Below are positions 7,650 to 15,330 of a stretch of 29,761 bases of DNA, in pieces. Position numbers and translations under genes: made by a program. The stretch comes from Bacillota bacterium. Lineage in GTDB: Bacteria; Bacillota; Clostridia; Clostridiales; Clostridiaceae. The stretch spans positions 1 to 29,761 of the forward strand of contig JAEWQX010000164.1 of the NCBI GenBank assembly GCA_023399035.1, read 5' to 3'. Position 1 is the first letter of the stretch. Each line of letters begins with the position of its first letter. Under the pieces are notes generated by a model. It saw only the letters and a list, made by a program, of their open reading frames with translations, ran no database searches and was not told where the DNA came from.

Positions 7650-9498
7650 TGAAAATAAAAAAATGAGACCGCCAATGGGCGGAATGGGACCAATGGGAGG
7701 AATGAGGGGAGGAAAAGTCAAGGCAAAGAATTTTAATGGAAGCATGAAAAAACTTTTTAACTATTTATTTACATATAAATTCTCACTCATTTTTGTATTT
7801 ATTTTTGCAATAGGAAGTACAGTCTTTTCAATTGTAGGTCCAAAGATTTTGGGAAATGCTACTACAGAGATATTTAATGGAATACTAAGCAAGCTGTCTG
7901 GGGGAACAGGAATAGATTTTGCAAAGATAGGAAGAATTTTAATGACTCTCCTTGGAATTTATTTTATTAGTGCAGTTTTTTCTTTTATTCAGGGATTCAT
8001 AATGACAGGAGTATCACAGAAACTTACATACAGACTTAGAAGAGAAATGATAGAAAAAATAGACAGAATGCCTATGAACTATTTTGATAGGAGAACTCAT
8101 GGTGAGGTATTATCAAGGATAACAAATGATATAGATACTTTGAATCAGAGTCTGAACCAGAGCATGACTCAGATTATAACTTCAGTTACTACTGTTATTG
8201 GAATTGTGTATATGATGTCAACAATAAATATAGTAATGACATGTGCTGTTGTATTGATTGTACCTATTTCATTATTGTTTATAACATTTATTGCAAGAAA
8301 ATCACAGAAGTATTTTAAAGAGCAGCAGGATTATTTAGGTCATGTAAACGGCCAGGTTGAAGAAGTTTATGGGGGGCATAATATTGTAAAAGTGTTTAAT
8401 GGTGAGGAAGATGCAATAGATAAATTTAATACTGATAATGAAATATTATATAAGAGTGCATGGAAATCGCAGTTTTTATCTGGCCTTATGCAGCCTATAA
8501 TGATGTTTATAAGCAATATAGGATATGTTGCAGTTGCAATACTTGGAGGGTTCTTTGCAATACAGGATAAGATAAGCGTAGGAGATATACAGTCTTTTAT
8601 CCAGTATACAAGAAGCTTTACACAGCCTCTATCTCAGATAGCTCAGATTTCAAATATGCTTCAGTCAATAGCAGCATCATCAGAAAGAGTTTTTGAGTTT
8701 TTAGAAGAAGAGGAAGAAGTACAGTTTGCAGATAATCCTGAAAGTATTGAAGGCATTGAAGGAAATGTAGAATTTAAGAATGTCAGATTTGGATATTATC
8801 CTGATAAGATAATAATAAATGATTTCAGTCTTAAAGTATCTGAAGGAAAGAAAGTTGCTATAGTAGGGCCTACTGGTGCAGGAAAGACTACACTTATCAA
8901 GCTGCTTATGAGATTTTATGATATTAACAGCGGTGACATATTGATTGATGGCAAGAGTATATATAATTTTAATAGAAGGGATCTTCGTAAGCTTTTTGGA
9001 ATGGTGCTTCAGGAAACGTGGCTTTTTAATGGAACAATAAGAGAAAATATAAGATATGGAAATCTTAATTCATCAGATGTTCAGGTTTATAAAGCTGCAC
9101 AAAATGCAGAAGCAGATGAATTTATTGAAACTTTTCATGAAGGCTATGACATGGTCTTGAATGAAGAAGTAAGCAATGTATCTCAGGGCCAGAAGCAGCT
9201 TCTTACAATAGCCCGTGCTATCCTTAAGGATCCCAAAATTCTTATACTTGACGAAGCAACAAGTTCAGTAGATACAAGAACAGAGATGAAAATACAGAAA
9301 GCTATGGATAACCTAATGGAGGGAAGAACTAGTTTTATAATAGCACACAGGCTCTCAACTATAAAAAATGCAGATATTATTTTAGTTCTTAAAGATGGAG
9401 ATATTATAGAACAGGGTAATCATGAAGAGCTTATGGCTATGAATGGATTTTACACGAATCTATACAATTCTCAATTTGAAAAAACAGCAGCACATTAG
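7642..9498 (+). CDS. Heterodimeric ABC exporter, subunit with consensus catalytic ATP site
   Basis: 618-aa partner half-transporter. The N-terminus is Gly/Met/Pro-rich (residues 8-25, with MGGMGPMGGM), followed by six membrane segments (~45-330). The ATPase domain shows Walker A GPTGAGKTT (409-417), Walker B with catalytic Glu ILILDE (533-538) and H-loop His569. Its signature is the non-consensus VSQGQ (513-517), which in the dimer faces the degenerate site of the upstream subunit. The start is ATG 7642, not an in-frame ATG at 7588: AAAGGAGG at 7626-7633 precedes 7642 by 8 nt. The start lies 8 nt inside the upstream gene, indicating translational coupling. Closest well-known architecture: TM287/288, LmrCD and BmrCD-type exporters. 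No MarR-type regulator is adjacent. Confidence 0.94.
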   Translation: MSNENKKMRPPMGGMGPMGGMRGGKVKAKNFNGSMKKLFNYLFTYKFSLIFVFIFAIGSTVFSIVGPKILGNATTEIFNGILSKLSGGTGIDFAKIGRILMTLLGIYFISAVFSFIQGFIMTGVSQKLTYRLRREMIEKIDRMPMNYFDRRTHGEVLSRITNDIDTLNQSLNQSMTQIITSVTTVIGIVYMMSTINIVMTCAVVLIVPISLLFITFIARKSQKYFKEQQDYLGHVNGQVEEVYGGHNIVKVFNGEEDAIDKFNTDNEILYKSAWKSQFLSGLMQPIMMFISNIGYVAVAILGGFFAIQDKISVGDIQSFIQYTRSFTQPLSQIAQISNMLQSIAASSERVFEFLEEEEEVQFADNPESIEGIEGNVEFKNVRFGYYPDKIIINDFSLKVSEGKKVAIVGPTGAGKTTLIKLLMRFYDINSGDILIDGKSIYNFNRRDLRKLFGMVLQETWLFNGTIRENIRYGNLNSSDVQVYKAAQNAEADEFIETFHEGYDMVLNEEVSNVSQGQKQLLTIARAILKDPKILILDEATSSVDTRTEMKIQKAMDNLMEGRTSFIIAHRLSTIKNADIILVLKDGDIIEQGNHEELMAMNGFYTNLYNSQFEKTAAH

Positions 9499-9510
9499 CT
9501 GATTTTAATG

Positions 9511-9540
9511 AATAAGACGAAGATTACTTCGTCTTATTTT
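9511..9540 (+). terminator. Intrinsic terminator after the ABC exporter operon
   Basis: AATAAGACGAAG (9511-9522), loop ATTA, CTTCGTCTTATT (9527-9538), then T residues: a 12-bp perfect stem with a 4-nt loop. Confidence 0.92.
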
Positions 9541-9704
9541 AATGCATACAATTATAATTGTGATATAATAGAACTAGTTGATAAATTATAATAAAATGTA
9601 TATTTTAGTAATTTAAATAAGGGATATGTTGAATAATATAAGAAATAAATGGTTAAATTGGGCAGTTAGTGCTGAAAATCTAATTATTAAGATGAGGAAA
9701 TAAA

Positions 9705-10427
9705 GTGTTAAAAAGATGTGATAAAAATAAAATTCAAAAAAAAGAAAGATTAAACATAAATAAGAGTAACTTCGTAATAAATTTTTTGTTAAGTGCATTA
9801 TGTATAACCTTAATTTTATATGAAGCAATAAAAGATGATACCATGAATTTATATTTATCATCATGTTTAATATTATTCATAATTTTATCAGATATAAATT
9901 TATATTTATTAAGTAAGAAAGACAGAAATATTTCAATTAGTACGAATTCTGCTACAGCTAGAAGAAGGATTGATAATTCAGGTTTTGAATTATATAAATG
10001 TAAGGATAAAATGACTGGGCTATATAATAGTGTTTTTATAGAAAATATATTAAGGAAAATTGATAGTGAGAAATTTACTCCAACAACTATAGCAGTTTTT
10101 TTTATACATGGGATTACTTGTATCATTGATGAAGAAGAAAAAAATGAGGTTATTTGTAAAGTTACAGAAATAGTTATTAAAAATAAATTTAAAAATAATA
10201 TAGCCTGCATAAATGAAAATAATAATATAGTCTTATTTTTTATTAATTATCATAAGAATAATGCATATCAAGTAGCAGAAAAGATAAATAATGAATTTGA
10301 TAAATTATTTAGATACAAAAATATTAAGCTTACTTATGGAATTGAAGAGATGAATAATGAAGAAGAATCTATTTACAATGTACTGGGGCAGGCTTTTGAT
10401 AATATAAATTTAAATATTTTTAGATAA
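9705..10427 (+). CDS. Two-helix membrane protein with degenerate (catalytically dead) GGDEF-like domain
   Basis: 240 aa. Basic N-terminus, two membrane segments (~23-40 and 48-70), then a cytoplasmic domain opening with KDKMTGLYN (100-108), the hallmark that begins GGDEF (diguanylate cyclase) domains. The rest fits the fold in length and strand pattern, but the active-site turn is replaced: around CINENNNIVLFFI (168-180), where RYGGDEFVII is expected, no GGDEF residues remain, and the substrate and metal ligands are also missing. So it should not make cyclic di-GMP; a sensory or protein-interaction role is inferred. GTG start at 9705 with GAGG 7 nt upstream. Alone in its unit. Composition is even more AT-rich than its neighbours. 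The family assignment rests mainly on one motif. Confidence 0.6.
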   Translation: MLKRCDKNKIQKKERLNINKSNFVINFLLSALCITLILYEAIKDDTMNLYLSSCLILFIILSDINLYLLSKKDRNISISTNSATARRRIDNSGFELYKCKDKMTGLYNSVFIENILRKIDSEKFTPTTIAVFFIHGITCIIDEEEKNEVICKVTEIVIKNKFKNNIACINENNNIVLFFINYHKNNAYQVAEKINNEFDKLFRYKNIKLTYGIEEMNNEEESIYNVLGQAFDNINLNIFR

Positions 10428-10490
10428 TACTATTTATATAAATTATGTTTTATAGTTGTTTCAGGATTAATGTGGTATTTTTATTATAAA

Positions 10491-10519
10491 TTGACAAAAT
10501 ATAATATAAATTATAGAAT
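10491..10519 (+). promoter_or_regulatory. Sigma-A-like promoter upstream of the ACT/DUF711 pair
   Basis: TTGACA (10491-10496), 17-bp spacer, TAGAAT (10514-10519). It implies a leader of about 120 nt that contains two dyads: AATCACC-N7-GGTGATT (10546-10566) and GTACAG-N17-CTGTAC (10581-10609). Confidence 0.6.
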
Positions 10520-10545
10520 AAATATAATATTCATAAAATTTATAT

Positions 10546-10609
10546 AATCACCAAAATATGGTGATTGCTGATTGATATATGTACAGATTCAATATAAACA
10601 AAACTGTAC
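10546..10609 (+). promoter_or_regulatory. Two dyad elements in the leader of the ACT/DUF711 operon
   Basis: AATCACC-N7-GGTGATT at 10546-10566 can form a 7-bp hairpin without a U run. GTACAG-N17-CTGTAC at 10581-10609 has the spacing of a dimeric operator or a loose stem. Both lie between the promoter and the start codon, so they could act as operator or leader RNA; function unproven. Confidence 0.35.
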
Positions 10610-10647
10610 TTTATATATAAATATAAAAATGAATGGAGTAGATAAGC

Positions 10648-10917
10648 ATGAAAGCAATATTAACAGTGATTGGGCAGGATAAAGTTGGGATTATAGCAGG
10701 GGTAAGTGCTAAAATGTTAGAATTTAATATTAATATTTTAGACGTTAATCAGACTATAATGCAGGATTTCTTTACAATGATGATGATGCTTGACTGTACA
10801 AACATGAAAGGCAACTTTGATGAAGTTAGGGAGGCATTAAGTGAAGAAGGAAAGAAACTTGGGGTTGATATAAAGATACAAAGAGAAGAAATCTTTAAGT
10901 CAATGCATTCACTATAA
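10648..10917 (+). CDS. ACT domain protein, UPF0237 type
   Basis: 89-aa stand-alone ACT domain, a fold that usually binds amino acids and regulates a partner. The opening MKAILTVIGQDKVGIIAGVS is the typical ligand-binding strand-turn-helix of glycine-cleavage-repressor-like ACT domains. It fills the whole protein. GGAG lies 11 nt before the ATG. The DUF711 gene follows after 15 nt; this two-gene order is conserved in many Firmicutes and streptococci, so the ACT protein is likely a sensor or partner for the DUF711 protein (inference). No ligand can be named from sequence. The gene lies in one transcription unit from the TTGACA promoter at 10491 to the terminator at 12389. Confidence 0.93.
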   Translation: MKAILTVIGQDKVGIIAGVSAKMLEFNINILDVNQTIMQDFFTMMMMLDCTNMKGNFDEVREALSEEGKKLGVDIKIQREEIFKSMHSL

Positions 10918-10932
10918 TTAGGAGGGGCATAT

Positions 10933-12288
10933 ATGAACAGCAATAATATACTTGAGACAATAAAGATGATTGAAGAAGAAAAACTTGATGTAAGAACTAT
11001 AACAATGGGTATTTCTTTACTCGATTGTATAGATCCAGATGGAGATAAGGCGAGAATTAAAATATATGATAAAATTACAAAATCAGCTGAACATTTAGTT
11101 GAAGTAGGGAAAAAAATTGAATCAGAATTTGGAATTCCTATAGTAAATAAAAGAGTATCAGTAACGCCTATGTCTATTATCTGCGGGGCAACAAATGAAA
11201 CAAGCTATGTTAAATTTGCACAGACATTAGACAAGGCAGCAGCAACACTTGGAATAGATTTCTTAGGTGGATTTTCGGCATTAGTACATAAAGGGTGCAC
11301 AAAGGGAGATAAAATTTTAATAAATTCAATTCCAGAAGCACTTGCTACAACAAAATTAGTATGTTCATCTGTAAATGTTGGTTCTTCAAAAACAGGAATA
11401 AATATGAATGCAGTAAGAGATTTGGGGCATATTGTTAAACAGACAGCAGAATTAACTAAAGATACACATGGATTTGGATGTGCAAAGCTTGTTATTTTTG
11501 CAAATGCAGTAGAAGATAATCCATTTATGGCAGGAGCATTTCATGGTGTTGGTGAAGCAGAAAGAATAATAAATGTTGGAGTAAGCGGACCTGGAGTTGT
11601 AAAAAGAGCTCTTGAAAAGGTAAGAGGAGAATCATTTGATGTTGTTGCAGAAACAATCAAGCAGACAGCATTTAAGGTTACAAGAATGGGTGAGTTAGTT
11701 GCAAAAGAAGCATCTAAAAGACTAAATGTTCCTTTTGGTATAGTAGATTTATCACTGGCACCTACACCAGCAGTTGGTGATTCAGTTGCAGAGATATTAG
11801 AAGAGATAGGTTTAGAACAGGTTGGAACACATGGCACAATTGCAGCGCTTGCAATGCTTAATGATGCAGTTAAAAAAGGCGGAGTTATGGCATGTAGTCA
11901 TGTTGGTGGACTAAGCGGTGCATTTATTCCAGTGTCTGAAGACCACGGAATGATTGATGCTGTAGTAAATGGAACATTAAATATGGAAAAATTAGAAGGA
12001 ATGACATGTGTATGTTCAGTTGGACTTGATATGATTGCAATTCCAGGAGATACACCAGCTTCAACAATTTCAGGAATGATTGCAGATGAAGCAGCTATTG
12101 GTGTAATCAATAATAAGACAACTGCAGTAAGAATAATTCCAGCACCAGGATGCAAGGTTGGAGATATGGTTGAGTTTGGAGGGCTTCTTGGAAGAGCCCC
12201 TGTTATGAAGGTCAATGAAAAGTCTTCAGAAGCTTTTGCAAACAGAGGGGGAAGAATTCCATCACCAATTCATTCGTTTAAGAACTAA
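10933..12288 (+). CDS. DUF711 / UPF0210 (PFL-like) family protein
   Basis: 451-aa cytoplasmic protein, full length for the UPF0210 (DUF711) family. The family has a fold likened to pyruvate formate-lyase/glycyl-radical enzymes, but its reaction is not established. Recognisable stretches are DVRTITMGISLLDCID near the N-terminus, a Gly-rich central region (FLGGFSALVHKGCTKGD), VSGPGVVKRAL, and the C-terminal PAPGCKVGDMVEFGGLLGRAP. No typical C-terminal glycyl-radical motif (RVxGY) is visible, so a radical mechanism should not be assumed. AGGAGGGG precedes ATG 10933. It forms an operon with the ACT-domain gene, and a 16-bp-stem terminator follows. Confidence 0.92.
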   Translation: MNSNNILETIKMIEEEKLDVRTITMGISLLDCIDPDGDKARIKIYDKITKSAEHLVEVGKKIESEFGIPIVNKRVSVTPMSIICGATNETSYVKFAQTLDKAAATLGIDFLGGFSALVHKGCTKGDKILINSIPEALATTKLVCSSVNVGSSKTGINMNAVRDLGHIVKQTAELTKDTHGFGCAKLVIFANAVEDNPFMAGAFHGVGEAERIINVGVSGPGVVKRALEKVRGESFDVVAETIKQTAFKVTRMGELVAKEASKRLNVPFGIVDLSLAPTPAVGDSVAEILEEIGLEQVGTHGTIAALAMLNDAVKKGGVMACSHVGGLSGAFIPVSEDHGMIDAVVNGTLNMEKLEGMTCVCSVGLDMIAIPGDTPASTISGMIADEAAIGVINNKTTAVRIIPAPGCKVGDMVEFGGLLGRAPVMKVNEKSSEAFANRGGRIPSPIHSFKN

Positions 12289-12388
12289 TAAATGGTGATT
12301 AAAGATAAAGTTTGGAAAGTATAAACTGATTGAATTTTATTTGTACAACTTGAAAAGATATTGGAAAATGAATAATATTATTTAAATA

Positions 12389-12433
12389 AAAAGAGCATGT
12401 AAAATTTACTGATTTTACATGCTCTTTTATTTT
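12389..12433 (+). terminator. Intrinsic terminator after the DUF711 gene
   Basis: AAAAGAGCATGTAAAA (12389-12404), loop of 8, complementary arm 12413-12428, then a T-rich tail. 16-bp perfect stem. Confidence 0.92.
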
Positions 12434-12507
12434 AGATGATATATGAAAAAATAAAAAAGTTTAATTAAATTCAAAAAAGGTTATAATTATCGCGAAAAAA
12501 CAAAAAA

Positions 12508-12536
12508 ATGACAAAAAAATGATGGTGAGATATAAA
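12508..12536 (+). promoter_or_regulatory. Candidate promoter for the chemoreceptor gene
   Basis: ATGACA (12508-12513), 17-bp spacer, TATAAA (12531-12536), 34 nt before the start. It looks sigma-A-like. I did not find a good sigma-D (TAAA-N15-GCCGATAA) site in the right orientation. Confidence 0.45.
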
Positions 12537-12570
12537 ATATAATAGTAAATGATAATATAGGAGGATGAAA

Positions 12571-14580
12571 ATGAATAAAATTAAAAGTATAAAATTGGAT
12601 ATAATGATAAAAATTATGTGTATATCCATTTTTATTTTTGGAACAGCTTTTATTGGAACATTTTTAATAATTAATAGAAGTTTTAATGAAAGACAACATG
12701 AGAGTATGGAAAGAATAATAAGTGATCATAGTATTGTGATTGAAGAAAAACTAAATAGTATTGTTAAAATGAGCAAAGCTATAGCTAGTGATGAAACTAT
12801 TTCAGATATGAACATTCCTGTAGAAGAGAAAAGCTCTAGACTTTTAAAATACACGAAGGAACTTGGAATTCGATCTATTAGCCATGTTGATTCAGAAGGA
12901 AATCTTATTTCTACAGATGGCTTTACCAACAATATCTCAGAAAGAGATTATTTTAAAAACGCTATGAATGGTCAAGAGTTTTATGTAAGTAATCCATCGT
13001 TTCTTAAAGATACAGATGAACAGATAATCTTTACAGCAGTTCCAATAAAAAATGAAAATGGAATTGAGGGAGTGCTTACATGTACATTTGAAGGGAATTT
13101 TTTATCGGAACAAATTAAAGATTTAAAGTATTTTAATTATACTGGACAAGCATATATACTTAATGGTGATGGAAGGATTATTGCTTCAGATAATTTTGAA
13201 GATGTAAAAAATGAACGAAATATTATAGATGAAAGTAAAGAAAATAATAGTCTAAAAGAATTAAGTGAAATTCATAAAATAATGATAAGTGGAGATCATG
13301 GAGTAAGAGAATATAGTGATGGTATAGAAAGACACATAGCATATTCTCCTATAAAAGGGACAAGCAATTGGTCTGTTGCATTAGAGGTTGAAAGTAGTAT
13401 TGTAGATAAAGAGTCACATAAAATTATAAGGATCTTTATAGGTGTGGGTATCACTGGATTACTATTGTTAATATTATTTGGATGGTTACTTGGAGAACAT
13501 ATCGGAAAAAGATTTATTAAATTAAAACATAGTATACAAGTTTTATCCCAAGGAATTTTTAATGAGGAATTAGATAATTCTGAAATTTTAAAAGAAGATG
13601 AAATTGGAGATATATATAGAGCATTAAATTTAACAATAGAATCAATAAAAGATATTGTTTCGGGTGTAAAAGATAATGTTGAAATATTAAATTTACAATC
13701 AGATAATTTGCAAGAGTCATCAGAACATATTAAAGTAGGATCAGAAAATATTACTGTAGCAATGAATGAAACAGCAGATGCTAATACTAATCAAGCTCAG
13801 CAATTATTAGAAGCAAATGATAGTATGAATGAATTTGGAGATGACTTAAGTACAATGAATAATAATATTGATGAATTATCCGAGATATCATCAATAATTG
13901 AAGATAAAGTTGATGAAAGTAATAAGAATATAGGTGAATTAAAGATTGTGGTGAACAATTTTGAAAATAGCTTTAATAAATTCAATGATGAAATACGAAG
14001 TATGAATGAGAAAATATCATCTATAGGAAATATTACTGATACAATACAAGGAATATCAATGCAGACTGAAATGCTTGCTTTAAATGCTGCAATTGAAGCC
14101 TCAAGGGCCGGAGAGGCAGGAAAAGGGTTTAGTGTTGTTGCAGAGGAAGTAAGAAAGCTTGCTGAACAAAGTAAAAAATCAGTAAATGAAATTGGAAGTA
14201 TAATAAATAATGTATCAATTGAATGTAAAAATATGATCGATTCAACAAAAGATATAAACTTACAGGTTGTTAATCAGAAAGATAAAATAGGAGGAACTGT
14301 TAATTCATTCAATAGCATTATGTGCGTTTTACAGGAAATTACACCTAAAATTGCTGAGTTATTGAAATCCTCGGAAGAAATAAACATTAAGAAGCAGAAA
14401 ATAATATGTATAATTGAAAATGTAAGTGCAGTTGCAGAAGAAATATCTGCAAGTACAGAAGAAGTTGCAGCAACATCTCAGGAATTTAATGATACAGTTG
14501 AAGAAATTAAAAATGTATCAGATAAAATCTTAAAATCTGTTTCAGAATTAAATGAAAAAGTAGATAAATTTACTATTTAA
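12571..14580 (+). CDS. Methyl-accepting chemotaxis protein with extracellular Cache domain
   Basis: 669-aa transmembrane chemoreceptor. TM1 at ~12-34; an extracellular double-Cache-type sensor at ~35-280, with the typical DGFTNNISERDYFKNAMNG stretch near 116-134; TM2 at ~286-308; HAMP ~310-360; then a long cytoplasmic coiled coil whose hairpin tip is the highly conserved LALNAAIEASRAGEAGKGF (502-520), which contacts CheA/CheW. A preceding ATG at 12565 abuts the AGGAGG at 12559-12564, so ATG 12571 (6-nt spacing) is chosen. No CheW/CheA or flagellar gene is nearby, so this is an orphan receptor. The ligand is unknown; Cache domains of this class often bind amino acids or small organic acids. 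Flanked by its own promoter-like sequence and a hairpin. Confidence 0.95.
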   Translation: MNKIKSIKLDIMIKIMCISIFIFGTAFIGTFLIINRSFNERQHESMERIISDHSIVIEEKLNSIVKMSKAIASDETISDMNIPVEEKSSRLLKYTKELGIRSISHVDSEGNLISTDGFTNNISERDYFKNAMNGQEFYVSNPSFLKDTDEQIIFTAVPIKNENGIEGVLTCTFEGNFLSEQIKDLKYFNYTGQAYILNGDGRIIASDNFEDVKNERNIIDESKENNSLKELSEIHKIMISGDHGVREYSDGIERHIAYSPIKGTSNWSVALEVESSIVDKESHKIIRIFIGVGITGLLLLILFGWLLGEHIGKRFIKLKHSIQVLSQGIFNEELDNSEILKEDEIGDIYRALNLTIESIKDIVSGVKDNVEILNLQSDNLQESSEHIKVGSENITVAMNETADANTNQAQQLLEANDSMNEFGDDLSTMNNNIDELSEISSIIEDKVDESNKNIGELKIVVNNFENSFNKFNDEIRSMNEKISSIGNITDTIQGISMQTEMLALNAAIEASRAGEAGKGFSVVAEEVRKLAEQSKKSVNEIGSIINNVSIECKNMIDSTKDINLQVVNQKDKIGGTVNSFNSIMCVLQEITPKIAELLKSSEEINIKKQKIICIIENVSAVAEEISASTEEVAATSQEFNDTVEEIKNVSDKILKSVSELNEKVDKFTI

Positions 14581-14590
14581 TATAATTATC

Positions 14591-14648
14591 AATATAAAGC
14601 TTATTCAGAAAGGTATGGATATACATTCTTGAATAAGCTTTATATTTT
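14591..14648 (+). terminator. Hairpin terminator after the chemoreceptor gene
   Basis: 17-bp perfect stem: AATATAAAGCTTATTCA (14591-14607) pairs with 14630-14646, with a 22-nt loop and TTTT (14645-14648). The loop is long for a terminator, but the placement just after the stop supports one. Confidence 0.7.
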
Positions 14649-14826
14649 AAGAAGAATATTAGAATTTTATAGCAAACTACTTTTTAAAAAATTAAATGCT
14701 GGTAATTTTAAATTAATTAAAATTGTTCTATCAAGTATATATGTGAATAGAAGGGCTAAAGTATTAAGAGAATCAGGTATACTTGCAGGAAGCGGACTAA
14801 TTTTAAATAAATAGTAATTACCTATT

Positions 14827-15120
14827 TTAATCAACATAGAAAGTGCTAGAAACATTAGGAGAACTACCTGTGTAATTTATTTCAACAGGAACTAAAACAT
14901 ATCCAGTATCTGTTGTGTCTTCAGTAAGATTTGCAATAGTAACTGATGACCAGATTAAAACGTCTTTATCAACAGAACTTTTTGATGATATAGTCTTGCT
15001 GGCAGTTTGAAATTGTGCATTTGTTGCCTTAAATGAAAAATTAGTATCAGCAGCATCACCTAAAAGCCTGAAACCTAAATAACTTGTATCTGCAGTTAAT
15101 GCAGTTTTAAGAAGTTTAAA
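14827..15120 (-). pseudogene. Remnant: C-terminal ~97 codons of a Ser/Thr-rich, probably extracellular protein
   Basis: On the minus strand a frame is open from 15120 down to the TAA at 14827-14829, coding for ~97 residues with protein-like composition: Thr/Ser-rich, alternating beta-strand patterns such as TGYVLVPVEINYTG, ending in TFYVD. It has no in-frame ATG, GTG or TTG and is closed upstream by TGA at 15123-15121, so it cannot be translated as it stands. Its base composition is visibly less AT-rich than the flanking non-coding DNA. It lies between two exact 10-bp direct repeats, AATCAACATA at 14829-14838 and 15119-15128. Best read as the surviving 3' end of a deleted secreted or surface protein gene. 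Family not recognised. Confidence 0.6.
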
Positions 15121-15128
15121 TCAACATA
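14829..15128. repeat. 10-bp direct repeats AATCAACATA flanking the gene remnant
   Basis: Exact copies at 14829-14838 and 15119-15128; the spanned region is given here. The first copy overlaps the codons for the last residues and stop of the remnant; the second abuts its broken 5' edge. That pattern fits a deletion through short homologous repeats, or insertion-type target duplication, but a chance match in AT-rich DNA remains possible. Confidence 0.5.
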
Positions 15129-15280
15129 ATTTGACACAAAAGTACTGCTTATATTACATATATAAAGAAGAGTCAATAATTTCTTGACTGAAGCACTGAA
15201 ACAATATACACTATTATGAGTAATTAGAAACGAATATTTAAGTGGAAAATAAAGCAGAGAATAAAGGTTCTATGTATTTA
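15129..15280. other. Non-coding, AT-rich spacer with no recognised gene
   Basis: Between the gene remnant and the YgiQ-family promoter I see no credible ORF or RNA fold. On the minus strand TTGACT-N17-TATAAG (within ~15147-15176) could be the leftover promoter of the remnant gene. Confidence 0.4.
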
Positions 15281-15308
15281 TTGATTAATTATAAATTTAC
15301 AATATATT
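15281..15308 (+). promoter_or_regulatory. Candidate promoter for the YgiQ-family gene
   Basis: TTGATT (15281-15286), 16-bp spacer, TATATT (15303-15308), 22 nt before the start codon, giving a short leader. Confidence 0.4.
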
Positions 15309-15330
15309 TGGAATATAAGCAGGTGAAAAG

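Noticed and set aside
9561..9569. Extended -10 TGATATAAT upstream of the GGDEF-relic gene
   Set aside because: No acceptable -35 at 16-18 bp; left uncalled, although the -10 alone is good.
12481..12500. GCGATAA-like sequence upstream of the chemoreceptor as a sigma-D promoter
   Set aside because: It occurs only on the opposite strand and lacks the TAAA -35 at the right distance.
14629..14814. Plus-strand frame of 61 codons after the chemoreceptor
   Set aside because: Its TTG start lies inside the terminator arm, with no ribosome site. The frame is simply the chemoreceptor frame past its stop. The end (RRAKVLRESGILAGSGL) looks protein-like, but I cannot tie it to any family.
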